Positions 1 through 12,106 of a stretch of 64,000 nucleotides of DNA are shown in pieces. A model generated the notes under the pieces. The model had not been told where the DNA came from. It saw nothing but the letters and a program-made list of their open reading frames with translations, and searched no databases. A program made the position numbers and the translations under genes. The stretch spans positions 34,137,480-34,201,479 of the forward strand of contig NC_056756.1 in the NCBI RefSeq assembly GCF_018687715.1. Reading direction: 5' to 3'. The stretch's first letter is position 1. Each line of letters opens with the position of its first letter. The DNA comes from Carya illinoinensis (Eukaryota; Streptophyta; Magnoliopsida; Fagales; Juglandaceae).

Positions 1-33
1 CTCCCAGCCGACCCCATTCTCATTTCTATGTAC

Positions 34-36
<3 letters not shown>

Positions 37-82
<46 letters not shown>
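37..82. repeat. (CT)n microsatellite
   Basis: About 23 uninterrupted CT units just upstream of an exon-like segment. CT-rich tracts are common in plant 5' leaders, which fits the possible gene start at 139. Confidence 0.95.
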
Positions 83-87
<5 letters not shown>

Positions 88-138
88 GAAGAAACCCTAG
101 CCTCCCTCCCTCACTACCGATCGAAGACAAGAATCAAG

Positions 139-208
139 ATGGCCTCCCTTTCCTCCCTCACTGCCAATCGAAGAAAAGAAAAAGGTAAGAAACTCTTTGA
201 ACTAGAAA

Positions 209-240
<32 letters not shown>

Positions 241-436
241 AGATCTCCAATGTAGTGATATTTTGGGGTTCTTCACCATCACTCCATCATTTTTTTTTCT
301 TTTTCCAGATTTGCAGAGGGTCCCAAACTAGTGGATGTTGGTGGCTATCAAGGAGATCTAACAAAGGGGGAAATCCTTCACTTTCTATCTGGGGATGCAC
401 AAGTGTTGGGTGCTCTATCGTTTTCTTCATCGGTGG
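139..436 (+). CDS. Two exon-like segments of an unidentified gene (partial or broken)
   Basis: I do not recognise this gene. After a CT-rich leader containing AAACCCTAG there is an ATG at 139, and an open segment runs to 184, where a GTAAG donor follows. A pyrimidine-rich tract (282-306) and the AG at 315-316 give a phase-compatible second exon, 317-436, followed by a GTATGT donor. The joined reading has a basic N-terminus (MASLSSLTANRRKEK) followed by a segment with the motifs KLVDVGGYQGDLTKGEI and HFLSGDAQVLGALSFSSS. No catalytic motif is visible. A further open segment around 1588-1695 (it reads NDLNLVDSFYMDVIYQRI in the right frame) may be another exon, and the AT-rich stretch near 1890-1930 may be its 3' end. 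It could equally be a captured gene fragment. Confidence 0.3.
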
Positions 437-1930
437 GTATGTTTTTTTTTCTCTATTTTTTTGTTCTATCTTTGGTACTTTGAGTGGGTATGTGATGATT
501 TGAGCATGCAGTGGATTTTTTGGGTTGGTTCGTTTGTTATGTATGGAATTCCTTTGTAATTCTCAGTTGATTTTCTCTTCACTGCCTGCGTAAACGTCTT
601 TCTACAAAAAAAAAAAAAAAATTGTTTAAAAAATAAAAAAGGAAGAAAAAGAATAACTAGAACCATAATCTGTGTCAAAGAGTTTTGGGATGATAGGATA
701 AATAATACGAGTTCCACTGCTATATATAGAACAAAGGTCAAATACCAGAGCTCCAGTCGGTATTAATTTAACTCAGCAACAGGTTTCCAGCCATTATTTC
801 TTTCAAAAAATCTTTTCCACTAATAGGAAAATAGGCATTTGATTTTTAATCCAGCATAGACAAATCACTCCATCTGCTTTCTCCAGCATATATGTTAGCT
901 CTATCTAAATGAACAAATTAAGATATTTTTGAAAAAAAAAAAGAAGGAAAATCGTTTGCTTGATGGGTCTCATGATTAACAAACAAATAAATGTTTCATT
1001 ATTTTGCTCTTTTTCATGTGACCTGCCTTGCCTGTTCATGCTTTTGATGATCATGATGCCCATCTCCATGAAATTAAAGTTAATCACTTTACTTTGGCTT
1101 TAGACACAAAAACTTCATGCCTCGTGAGTGTCATATCAAACAGAGTTGCATTTTAACTAATACAAGAATATTTAGATTTGTTTTTATGCACTTATAATAT
1201 ATTCTATATATTAATGTTAAAGGCTTACAACCTTCTAACATTTCATATCCTGATGTTTTGATATTTAGTCTTCGGGCTTTCAAGATATGGGGATTTTGTA
1301 GACTTAGAATGAAATCTGGGAATCAATCAAAGTGAATTGGCCCATAGCTGAATTTCTAATAATGAAACTTTATTGTCAAAATTGCATTTTCTGGAATTGG
1401 TTTTTGTGTGACTTGTTATGTTTTCTATTCAGATTCAAAGGGTTGATTTTTGTGTAAGAGGTAGCTTAATGAGGTAAAAAAAATAACTTGGAATGAAGTA
1501 ACTATGGCAACAAATCAACCACAATCAATCAAACTTGGTAGTCTAAAATCACCGCCAGTACCTTTACAAAATAAAAGAATTTTTGGCATGAAAATGATCT
1601 TAATTTGGTTGATTCTTTCTACATGGATGTCATCTATCAAAGAATCCAAAGTTCAAGCGATAACTTTCGTCAATACAAGAGCGTGTTAGAGGATTAGATG
1701 AATTGCAGAAGAAAGAAGCCAACTTTATTTTATTTCACTCTCATAAATTATGCTTATTCAGCCAACCATATCTTAGTCTAACCATGGATAGTTTTTGTTT
1801 TTTGCAGGATCTCTTTCGATCCAATCACTTGCAGTTGCTATTTGCTGTAGAGATTAAATCATTGATGGAAATGGATCTGATTTTGTAATTTATATATTGT
1901 AATTTTGTATTTTGTAATGTATAAATATCA
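437..1930. other. Stretch without a confident gene
   Basis: AT-rich DNA with A/T runs. The only coding-like signal is the short segment near 1588-1695 noted with the preceding entry; its frame is closed by stops on both sides. I see no RNA gene and no element ends with target duplications. Confidence 0.5.
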
Positions 1931-4717
1931 AATAATGGAATATGTAGTGGATTGCATTATGATGCATGCATAGATAAATATTGAAATTTTTTTTTTAGAT
2001 GCATTTAGTATTTTTAGAACACAAATATTATGCTTTCCAACTTGATGACTTAAAATTGTTTGTTAGTATAATAAAGGCTTTTGTATAAAAAACAATTATG
2101 ATTTGAAACTTTTTAAATAAATATAGGCTTTTACATAATTAAAAAAAAATGCTTTTAAACGGATTATTTTTTAAAAAGCTTTAATAAAGAATAGGCTTTT
2201 TATTAAAAACAACTTACATTTTTAAATTTTTTTAAATATGAACTTTTATACATATATAAAATCCAGGTAAAACCCGAAACCCGGATTCATACGGATTTCG
2301 AACCAAGCCATGATCCGGGTGTATCCGGGTTGAAACCCAGTCCAGATTTGAAACTCGGGTTCTAGGCCGGATATATCTGGATATCCGGTCCGAAACCCAG
2401 TTGAACACCCCTAATTGGATCAATTATAAAAACTCTTTTTGTGGTTACACCCACACAAAAAACACAAAATAAATTATGAAAACTATTTTAAAACTCTAAT
2501 CATTAGGAAAATAATATGTTCTCACACAAAAAAAAATAAAGTTATTTACTTGAAAATTCATCATAATTAGGGATGAGGCTTGCCCATGCCCCACTTAGGT
2601 TGGGCAGGCAGACCGCCCGCACCAAGTGGACAAACAGGCGTGCACCAATCCCTAAGAAAAAAATAGGTGTGGGTGTCGAGTGGGGCACTACCCCACCCAC
2701 CCGCTTATATATAATATATAAATATATATTATATATTTAAAAAAAAAAGAATTAAACAGAACGATATCATTTTGGAGAGGTAAAAGGACCCCAGAAGCCT
2801 CCCCTCTTTTCCCCGAAACCCTCTCACCTCTGTGTCTCTCTTGAGTTCTCAGTCTCCATCTTTCTTCTTTGTTTCACTCTCTTGTATTGCCATTGTCACA
2901 TAACCCTCGTTGTCACTACCATTGTCTATTCAAGAATTCGTCATCCTTTCCATTGTAAATAGTTCAAAACCCTAAATTACCATTGCCAAAATTTCCCGGG
3001 TGTTTTGATGGCCATGAGCTAATCCCTCTGCCCGTTTAGCCAAACGGGACCTCCCACCAGCATATAACAAGGTCAGGCGATAAGGGCAAAAATATAACCC
3101 CTGCCTAGGCAAGTGCAAGGGCCGACTACCTGCCTATATAAGGCGAGTAGTAGCCCTAATCCTAAGAGCATTCCTAATGGTTTATTTATCCTATCATTTA
3201 AAATACATCAACAAAACATACATTTTTTTTTTATTTTACAAACTAATTTTTATAATATATCATACATCAGCTTATCTATTTTTCCTCTATATCATTTAAA
3301 TATTATATGTTTTTAAATTTTTTATTCATTTCAAATATTTCCTCTAACTATCAATGATATTCTCTTATCTTTTGATATTTGCAATATCTCATTTTATACA
3401 ATGTCATATAATTATATTCTATTTCAGATTAATCCAAATTTATAAGTGAAGCCAAAATTTAAATTGATTCAAAATATAAGAAAGAGATTAAATTTTGAGT
3501 TTATGACATACAATAGATACAATTCAGGAAAACATAGCTATTCTATTCTACAAAATCCAATAATTTTCAATTCTATTTTGCTTTTTGAGAATTTTACCAG
3601 AAACTATACAGAGCTACAAGATTGGAGTTTTGCAAAGAGATAGAAAGCAAGAAGGCATACCTAAACCAAACACACTGGATGATAGCACTATCAACTTGCA
3701 ATGAAAAAGGAAGTGTTCGATGGTAGCATGAACAAATGCTCTCCTCGAAAAAGCATGGCGCCAAACATATTGGGTCTAGAAGTAAACAAATGAAAAAGAA
3801 ATGGAGGATGAAGAGGCTATCAACTTGAAGAAGGTTGATTATAGCAAAACAATTGCCCCCAATGGCCAGTAATAACAAAGTTGGAGGAACGTGGGAGATG
3901 GGATGAGCCATAAAGTGAGAAGATATACTATAAGAGAGGACAAGGAGTAGAGAGGGAGGAGAAAGACCCATGAGTGTAACTGTAGAGAGTTTAGTGAGGA
4001 TAGAGAATTTGTATAAACCTCTATTTATAGTGGATTTACACCCATGACCCATGGATGTGGTCCTCAGTGCAAAACACGTAAATACTTGTTTCATTTTCTT
4101 TAAGTCATCAAGCAAGCCAAGAATGAGCATTCCAAGTAAGGGTGGCAATTCGTATTCACGGGTCGCATTCGTGTTATGTTAACTCAAAAGTATGAAACTA
4201 TATGGATCAACCTGAACACAACTAGTTTAATTAACCGGATTAAACCCTTAAAACTCTAACAAAATCCATATAAATAATGTGTAACATGACACGACCCACA
4301 TAACCCATTTAATAATTAACTTTTATTAGTTAACTCATTTCAACACATTTAACTAGTTTCATATATGTAGGTTGAGTCGACCAGTATAATTATTTTTTAA
4401 TCTAATTAATATAATTGCATATATAATACAAGAGTAGTTATATAAATCATTCACAATTACAATGGATTTATGTTAAAAAAATTTATGAATATAGTTTCAT
4501 AAAATAAGATTCTATATTAACAAAAAAGTTTAATAATTTAAAATATTAAATAATAAAATACAAATATTATAGTACATTCCAACGACAATAAATCTATATA
4601 AAACTAAACATTTCATAAAATTTAAAAAGCAGAATATGTATTATCGTATTGTTAGTTTGACAAATACATATGTACCAACTGTTATAAATGCAAGTTGCAA
4701 CCTCCCGGGAACTTAAT
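1931..4717. other. AT-rich intergenic stretch with degenerate repeat remnants
   Basis: No gene is supported. Several blocks look like eroded non-autonomous DNA transposons. 2265-2415 is a CCGG/ACCC-rich block ending in AACACCCCTAA. 2575-3160 begins TTAGGGATG and ends GCCCTAA. 4140-4400 begins GGGTGGCAATTCG, a form common at plant hAT-like MITE ends. None has a clear target duplication, so the classification is weak. A 184-codon - strand frame at 3594-4148 shows no domain and is probably chance. Confidence 0.35.
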
Positions 4718-4905
4718 TATTAGACTAGAAGATACTCCTTAGGCACCCATGTAGGAAAATAATGTTCTAGAATAAACTGTAGACAATCTGTTATTGCTTT
4801 CTCTACATTACTTGTAACTACTTTTATTCTCTTTAGTCTTGTATAAATACATTGATGATTAGTAATGAAATGCACTGAGAGTTGGAGCAACATATTTCTC
4901 TGATA
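4718..4905 (+). repeat. Copia A 5' LTR
   Basis: This matches 20490-20637 over its first roughly 150 bp with scattered substitutions; shared blocks include GGAAAATAATGTTCTAGAAT. It contains a TATA-like TATAAATA (near 4842-4850), expected for the LTR promoter. The outer boundary is approximate because the terminal TG has decayed. Confidence 0.75.
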
Positions 4906-4917
4906 TGGTATCAGAGC
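4906..4917 (+). promoter_or_regulatory. Copia A primer-binding site
   Basis: TGGTATCAGAGC is complementary to the 3' end of plant initiator tRNA-Met, the usual primer for copia minus-strand synthesis. It abuts the 5' LTR. Confidence 0.9.
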
Positions 4918-4943
4918 ATTTAGACTAGTTGTCGCTTTGATCC

Positions 4944-6025
4944 ATGGCCCTATCCAGCCCACCCCTTCCTTCCCCAAACACCTCCATTGTTTCCTCTTTC
5001 CCCCACATTGTCACCACCAAATTGACCATAGAAAACTACACCTTATGGAAGGTGCAAATCAGTGCCTATCTCCGAGTTTCTATCAGTTTATCGATGACAC
5101 CCTCTCCCCTCCCCCTAAATTTCTACCCACTTCTTCTGACTCCACTCCACAACTTAACTCAGCTTTTTCTACATGGAAAAGAACAAACCAGCTTGTTCTT
5201 AGTGTCTTATTTTCGTCCCTTTCCGACTCAATTATAGGACATGTTCTTTCATCTACTACTTCTTAGGAGCTATGGCTCTCCTTGGCAACCATGTTTGCAT
5301 CTCACTCACAAGCAAACGAGTTCCATGTTCATTTTCAACTTACCAATCTCACACAGGGAGCACAACCAATTACTAAATACTTTGCCAAGGTTCAATCTCT
5401 CCCAAACACTTTAGCTGCAACTAGTAATCCTCTCTCTGATAAAGAATTTGTCACTTTCTTACTTATTGGCCTTCGATTTGCTTATGAATCTTTCATTATC
5501 TCTGTTACTACTCAAGCTGAGCCTATCTCTTCTCTTGAATTATATCAACTCCTCCTTGTTCATGAGAGTCAAATGTCCCACATCATAAGAAATATCAGCT
5601 TCCCTGTTGAGCCCATTGCTCACTTCTCTACTGCTGGAGAACATCATCAATGAGGGTGAGGCTTCTTTCGTGGAGGACAACAAGGTCCCAGTGGCAGAGG
5701 ACATTCTACTTCCTCCTCTCATGGTGGTAGGAATCTTTCCTCTACCTCACCTACATATTCACAACAATCTTTGTCGCCTCACCCAACCTGCCAAGTCTGT
5801 AATAAAACCGGCCATGTAGCTCTCCAATGTTGGTATCGATTTGACCATTCCTACCAATCTGAGGCTCCATCCTCATTCTCTACAAACTATACCACCCCAA
5901 GCTCCTTCTCTAATGCCACGTGTATCCCAATTCCACTACAACCCACTACAACCCACCATATCACTCATGACTTGAATAACCTCAACATATCTTCCGAGCA
6001 ATACAATGGTGGTGACCAAATTTGA
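4944..6025 (+). pseudogene. Copia A gag pseudogene
   Basis: The ATG at 4944 starts a gag-like frame with the motif IENYTLWKVQISAYL, typical of the N-terminal gag domain of copia elements. The frame then jumps near 5235-5280. 5282-5653 gives the central gag helices (QLTNLTQGAQPITKYF), and about 5786-5830 carries a CCHC zinc knuckle (CQVCNKTGHVALQC) in yet another frame. In life gag would package element RNA into virus-like particles. At least two frameshifts make it non-functional. Confidence 0.8.
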
Positions 6026-6946
6026 GTGCATAATGTCTCAAATATGCCAATCCAACATTTTAGTGACTCCTCTATTTTCTCTCAATCTTCTTCTTTCATT
6101 TTACATAATCTGTTACATGTGCCTTCAATCACAAAAAATTTGGTTTCAGTTTGTCAGTTCTATGTTGATAACTCTTGTTTCTTTGAGTTTCACGCTTCTC
6201 ACTTTTTTGTTGAGGACAAAATGATTGGGAAGATCCTCATTATTGGACCAACTTGTTATGGCATTTATGTCTTCCCATCTACGCTGCCTTCTACTTCGTC
6301 TCCTTCAACCCATCTCGGTAAACGCACTTCGATTACTCAATGGCATTGCAAATTAGGCCACCCCTCACTTTAGCTTGTCTCCAAGATTCTGCACACCAAC
6401 CATTTAAAATTTTTGCACAATGATCTTTCCTTTCAATGTCCTGAATGTCCTATCGCCAAAAGTCATCAGTTACCCTTTAGTCATAGTCAAGCCTCTTACA
6501 CACGGCCCTTACAATTACTTGTTGTAGATTTTTGGAGTCCAGCCCCATATGTTTCTAGTAATGGATACCGATATTACCTCTCATTTGTTGATCAATTTAC
6601 ACATTTAACTTGGTTATTTCCATTGAAATTAAAATTAGATGTTCTTCATGTTTTTACCAATTTTTTGGCCTTATATTGAACGATTATTCAATGTCAAGTT
6701 AATTACACTTCAAACTAATGGAAGTGGTAAATTTAAACCACTTACACCAATACGTCAAAAACTTGACAGTACTCATTGCTTCTCTTGCCCCCATATACAT
6801 CAACAAAATGGACTCATTGAACTTAAGCATAGATATATTGTCGAAACTGGGCTTGCCCTTTTGGCCCATACATCTCTCCCTTTAACCTTTTGGGTTGAAG
6901 CCTTTGAAACCGCAGTTTATCTCATTAATCTCTTACCCAGTCCAAC
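6026..6946 (+). pseudogene. Copia A integrase fragment, 5' part
   Basis: Frames here encode the pre-integrase motif WHCKLGHPSL (about 6340-6370), the CPECPIAKSHQLPF zinc-binding part, the core segment VVDFWSPAPYVSSNGY with the first acidic residue (about 6516-6560), and a QQNG box (about 6797-6812) reading QQNGLIELKHRYI. Canonical copia reads [12 protein letters not shown], so the region is degenerate. Stops and frameshifts separate the pieces. The coding sequence is cut at 6946 by the hAT MITE and continues after 7825. Confidence 0.8.
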
Positions 6947-7817
6947 TAGGGCTGTAATCAAGCTGAGCTGAACCGGTTTTTGGCTTGCCGAGCTCGGCTC
7001 GACTCAACTCAAAATACTCAAACTCGAGATTTTTTTTTAATTCTTTATTCAAGCTCGACTCGATAAGCTAAAATCTCAACTCGAGCTCGTCCCACAAACG
7101 AGTTCGAGTCGAGCAGAACTCGAGCTTGAATTTTTTTTTTTTTTTTTTTTGGAATAAGATTTCATAATTAATAAATTAAATAGATAAAAAAAAACTTATA
7201 TTGAATTTATACAACTACCAAGTAGAACCTCTATTAAATTATAAAATTTTAAAAAATTTATAAATAATTAATATCTAACTAGTTGATATTTATCCAAAAT
7301 AACAATATATTATATGCCTACATATATTATTAATACATACACTTAATATAATAGCATATATCTATTTCATATATGGTTCTCATCTATTAGCATATGAAAT
7401 TATTAAATTTTATCAACTAATTATTATACAAATTATAAAATATACCTATGAAGTATATTTGCTATATAGACATAAGTAATTAGAATACATATTATATATT
7501 TAATTATAAAAGTGGTATGCTTATATTATTAGCTAATACATATATACATTTATAAGTGTATGTATATATTGATATGCATGTATATATTATGAATAAGTTT
7601 TAATCGAGTCGAGATAACGAGTCGACTCGAGCCTAAACGAGTCTTAGCCGAGTCGAGTCGAGTCGAGTCGAATTTTGTTGGGTATGTATCATTTACAAAT
7701 CGAGCGGATATCTGTTTTAACGAACGAGTTTTTTTTTTTACGAGTTGAGTTCGATTCAAGTTTAACCGAGCGAGTTCCGAGCGGGCTATCGAACAGACAT
7801 GTTCATTTACAGCCCTA
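6947..7817. mobile_element. Non-autonomous hAT-type MITE with perfect TIR and 8-bp target duplication
   Basis: The ends are inverted, TAGGGCTGTAA (6947-6957) and TTACAGCCCTA (7807-7817). The flanks repeat AGTCCAAC exactly (6939-6946 and 7818-7825). An 8-bp duplication with short TIRs is the hAT superfamily signature. No transposase frame exists. Both subterminal zones are packed with CTCGA/TCGAG motifs (about 6990-7130 and 7600-7790), probable transposase-binding repeats, around an AT-rich core. It interrupts copia A integrase. Confidence 0.92.
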
Positions 7818-7825
7818 AGTCCAAC

Positions 7826-8124
7826 CCTTAAAAATAAGTCATCTTATTTTATGGTCCATCATCGAGTCCCTGACTATAATTTTTTGAAAGTTTTCGAATG
7901 TGAGTGTTGGCCCAATTCAAGACCATACAATAAACACAAATTCAATTTTTGATCCGCCTCCTGTTTATTTCTAGGATATAGTTTTATCCACAGAGGCTAT
8001 AAGTGTTTAGATCTCAACACTCACATAATCTACATCTCACAGGACGTCGAATTCAATGAGTTGTCATTTCCTTTTCTCAAGTCATGGCCCAAAACTTCAC
8101 CCTCGTCTCAAATTTCACCCACAA
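7826..8124 (+). pseudogene. Copia A integrase C-terminal fragment
   Basis: The copia A reading resumes directly after the MITE duplication. Reading with frameshifts shows the VFGC-type box (near 7888-7915) and the YRGY/KCL region (near 7975-8010, GYSFIHRGYKCL-like), followed by the VEFNE-type motif. This places it at the C-terminal, GKGY-like part of copia integrase. The sequence is cut at about 8124 by the next insertion. Confidence 0.6.
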
Positions 8125-9445
8125 TGTGACGCCCCCAAAATCCATTAACACTTAAAAGTCCAGTTTTCAATTTTCAACACATGTATATGTATGCATCATG
8201 CAATAAAAATGACATGACACAAAATACCCAATAATCCAAAACATCCAAACATAAATAACTCTATCCTCAAATTCATCCGACACCGACTCCTCGAAATCAG
8301 TCCAGCACAACTAACCAATCATAAATTATTATTAAAGTAAAAATATATTTAAATCTAAAAGGAAGTTTAAAAAATACTTACAGCGCTATAAAATAATTTT
8401 TGAATGATCAAGAAGCTGCAAAAGGTGGCTAAAAGGCAACGTAACAGTGCAAAATGCACTGTGGCCATGGGTCACAAAATACCCACTTTCGAATGGGAAT
8501 AAACTAAAACTTGGAATTGATAGGGAATGACTTAGAGGTGTTGGTGAAACTAATGGAAGTGGCGGTTGGCCGTGGGTGGCGGCACAAACAGCAGTGAAAG
8601 TAAAAAATGGTCAAAACAGAGTTTAGCTTGTGGTGGTTGCTCCGACAATGGATTGGAACTGGAAATGGGTGGGTTAGATTAGCAAGATATCGGTGATAAA
8701 ATGGTAAAAAAATGGTGGCCAGAGGTGGAACAACGGCGGCGCTAGAGCAAATAGATGTCACGGCTTGGAGGGGCGCGTGTGGCTTAAAGGTGGCTCGGTT
8801 GGGGTGAAAATTGGTGCATAGGTGCTCCAATCGGTGGGGAGTTGAACGGTGGGGGCGATTAGAAGCACGACAATAGTGCTGGGCGAGGGGAAGAAACGGA
8901 TTGAGGGAGAGGGAGAGAGAGAGAGAGGGTTGCAAGGGCTTTGGGGGGCAGGGGGAAGGAATGAAAAGAAGGAAAAAAAAAAGGAAAAGAAAAAGAGGAG
9001 CGAAAAATAAAAAGGAATGGAAAGAAAGTGAGGTCCAATCTTTTCAACTCGGTCAAACTGATCCAACGAAAATAAATTTTAAAACGATGAATTAAATAAA
9101 ATAATTTAAACACAATGACTTTATAAAATAAAATATTAGAATTTAACAATAAACTATTTTAAAATAAAGAGCACGATAAAATAAAGAAAATCCAAATAAA
9201 AGCACTACACTCAATATTAATAAAATAAAATAGTTAAAACCCAACAATAAAATAACTCAAGTTAAAGAGTAATTTAAATGCAAAGTAATTATTAATATCA
9301 AGCAAATACATTATTTAAATCTCACAACTTAAAAATCATAAAACAATATAACGAAAAAGATGTTTAATTTAAAATAAAATAACCACTTATTATAATAATT
9401 TCGATAATTTTTCAGTAAAACTATATGTAAATATAGGGTATCACA
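8125..9445 (-). mobile_element. Probable solo LTR inserted in copia A
   Basis: This roughly 1.3-kb block has no homology to copia coding sequence and interrupts copia A between its integrase and RT parts. Its ends are TGTGACGCCCCC (8125) and GGGTATCACA (9445), giving the TG...CA form and the TGTGAYRCCC terminus common in plant LTRs. No perfect 5-bp duplication is visible, no second LTR exists, and no coding domain is found inside. A purine-rich GA tract lies at about 8900-8935 and an A/T-rich zone at 9070-9440. The orientation is a guess. A non-autonomous DNA element is the alternative. Confidence 0.5.
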
Positions 9446-10752
9446 CATGCCCAACTCCCAATTCTTTCTTCATCTATTCTTGGCCTGAGGCCCGCTCCAC
9501 CAATACATTCTTCCCCACCACGATCTTCTTCCTCACCACGATCTTCTTCCTCAACATCTCGCTCCTCTGTTTCTAGTTCATCTTCTCCGACTACTCATCT
9601 TTCTATTTCTCCTCCCAGTCTACCACCTCCCTCCTCTATCCTAGTTCCTCCTCATTCTCCAATTATTACAAGAGCTCACACTTACTCTTCTTGTCCTTGA
9701 AGTGTCACAAATGGCACTGTGTCGTCTCCCTCTTAGAAATGCTTCATTGCCATTGTTACCACACCGGATACTCCAACCAATTATTCCATGGCCTCAAAAT
9801 GTCTTGAATGGCATAACGTCATGTCTCAAGAATTTTTTGTCCTCACTCAAAATCAAACTTGGACTTTAGTCCCACCCACTTCCTCTAACATTCTTGGATG
9901 TAGGTGGGTCTACCATACAAAATTAAAGGCCGATGGTTCCATTGAACGTTAGAAAGCTTGATTGATTGCCAAAGGCTACTAATAACAGCCTAGGATCAAC
10001 TATCATGAAACATTTAGCCCCGTTGTCAAGTCGCCCACCATTCGTTTGATCTTTACCATTGTCGTAGCTCGTGGATGGCCTTTGCACCAAGTTGATATCC
10101 AAAATGCTTTCCTTCATGGCTCATTGACTGACATTATATACATGCAACAACCTCAGGGTTTCATTGATCAAGCCCATCCAACACATGCCTATCAACTTCA
10201 TAAGGCAATATACGGTCTCAATCAAGCGTCGAGGGCTTAGTTTACCTAGTTAAGCTCCTGGTTAATCGATTATGGCTTCAATGCTTCCAAAGTAGATCCA
10301 TCCCTCTTCATATTAACTCATGGTGCACTTCACATCTACCTCTTAGTTTATGTTGATGATATAGTAATAACATTGTTTATTTCCTCTGCTATTGATACTT
10401 TTGTTTTTGACTTGGGAATTGCCTTCCCGATTAAAGATCTTGGCCCTTTGTCTTTTTTTCTTGGCTTGAAAATTGATTACTTACAGCATGGTCTCTTACC
10501 ATCCCAACGGAAGTGCATCAAAGAACTTCTCATCAAAGCCAGTATGTTACATGCAAAGCCTATGCCATCTCCTATGGCTGCATCTCTTAAGTTGTCAAAA
10601 TTTGACTCTTTCGATTTTGAAGATGCTCAACACTTTTGCAGCATAATGGGAGGCTTGCAATATCTATCGATAACAAGGCTAGACATCTCCTATGCAGTGA
10701 ACAAAGTGTGCCAGTTTATGCACTCACCAAAACAGTCTCACTTGACTACAGT
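9446..10752 (+). pseudogene. Copia A reverse transcriptase fragment
   Basis: The block begins with a Ser/Pro-rich linker (9446-9700). The RT domain then reads LGCRWVYHTKLKADGS (about 9893-9940), VDIQNAFLHGSL (10091-10126), YGLNQASRA, and the catalytic VYVDDIVI region near 10348-10372. 10373-10792 encodes the downstream FFLGLKIDY and ITRLDISYAVNKVCQF motifs. Stops within (for example TAG after GLNQASRA) and frameshifts show it is dead. It is cut at 10752 by the Maximus insertion and continues at 19944. Confidence 0.85.
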
Positions 10753-12093
10753 TGTTGCCCAGATGACTAACACAAGAGGGGGGGTGAATTGAGTTGTATT
10801 AAAAAAAAATAACAATTATAAATCAAATATATAATATAAAATATAAACAAAATATGAAATAACAATAAATATAAAGAGTAAGGGTAAGAGAGAAGCAAAC
10901 TCAGTATGTTAACGAGGTTCGGCCCCACTGCCTACGTCCTCGCCTCAAGCTACCCCTTGAGGATTCCCAAATTCACTATTCAACCTCCTTCAGGTGGAGA
11001 TAGAAACCTATTACACCTTTGAACAACACCGCTACAAAGGATCCGTGTAGAACACCCTCTACACTTGCAATCACCTTACACGTGGTGATTCAACTATTCC
11101 CTGTGTAGAATACTTTCTACACACACAAGGGTTATACACACCCTTTTTCTGATACAAAAGCTGATAGTGGGTAGGTTATCAGAAAACACTCCTCAACGAG
11201 TGAAATAAGAACAATACAGCGCAAGCTATATCTCTCAAAATGAACAAGGATTAAGGCTCAATGTTTAGAGAAGAGAGAATGAAAGCTTTGAATGAATGTT
11301 GTATGCTCTTGGTGTTGTAAATGTGAAGCTCTCAAATGATCTATTTATAGGCATATGAGACTTCATATTCAAATTTAAAAAGATTCACATGTCAAAGACA
11401 ACATCATTCATTTTTTCAAAAAATTCAAATAAAAGTTCTTCTTTTTCAATTGTCAAAGACAACATCATTCACTTTTTCAAAGAATTCAAATAAAAGGTTC
11501 TTCTTTCTCAATTGTCAAAGACAACATCATTCACTTTTTCAAAAAAAATCAAACCTAATCTTTTACTTTTGGCATATGACAAAATGAGCACACTTTCATT
11601 TTCAAAAAATTCAAACCTAATCTTTTACTTTTTGTATAAGTCTAAAAAAGCATCAATCACTTTTGAAAATATTCAAATAAAACATGCACATGTGAAAGAT
11701 GACAATCAATCATCTTTAATATTTTCAAAATTCAACCCTTTAATCAAGGCATGCACATGCAAAAGATGACAATCAATCATCTTTCAAAATTTTCAAATTT
11801 AATTTTCAAAAATATTCATGCACATGTGGAAAATGTATTTTAATGCTTTATGATAAAATATTAATTTTGAGCATTAATCCTAATTTCGAATTTTGAAGAG
11901 ATTTACAACATTACTCTATAATTTTAATGTGAACTTGTTCCCTTCTTGCTCATGCTTGTTTCCTTGATGTGCTTGACTCCATTGTGTAGACAACTTGAGC
12001 TTGAGACTTCTTTATTCTTTGAATTCATTTGTTATCATCAAAATCCATGTGTAGATTTATAATCACATGAAACTTGAAACCTTGAGTTCAACA
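10753..12093 (-). repeat. Maximus LTR, 3' copy relative to the element
   Basis: 1,341 bp, nearly identical to 18596-19938. It contains roughly 60-bp tandem repeats (about 11392-11540: TCAAAGACAACATCATTCA blocks), typical of LTR enhancer regions, and repeated CATGCACATG motifs further on. An 85-codon frame at 11512-11769 occurs identically in both LTRs, has no domain, and I do not call it a gene. Confidence 0.95.
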
Positions 12094-12106
12094 ATCTCCC
12101 CCTTTT
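12094..12106 (-). promoter_or_regulatory. Maximus polypurine tract
   Basis: On the - strand this reads AAAAGGGGGAGAT directly before the 3' LTR, the plus-strand primer typical of SIRE/Maximus elements. Confidence 0.9.

Noticed and set aside
28..255. 75-codon frame starting MYPSLSLSLS
   Set aside because: Its N-terminal half is the CT microsatellite read as Ser-Leu repeats and its C-terminus is a poly(A) tract read as Lys.
3594..4148. 184-codon - strand frame, hydrophobic and Cys-rich
   Set aside because: No domain, no start context, lies among repeat remnants, and low-complexity composition suggests chance.
8504..9149. Several overlapping - strand frames rich in Ser/Pro/Phe
   Set aside because: They are readings of a GA-rich, low-complexity stretch inside the probable solo LTR.
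11512..11769. 85-codon frame present identically at 19357-19614
   Set aside because: It is part of the duplicated LTR; repetition reflects LTR identity, not selection, and there is no domain.
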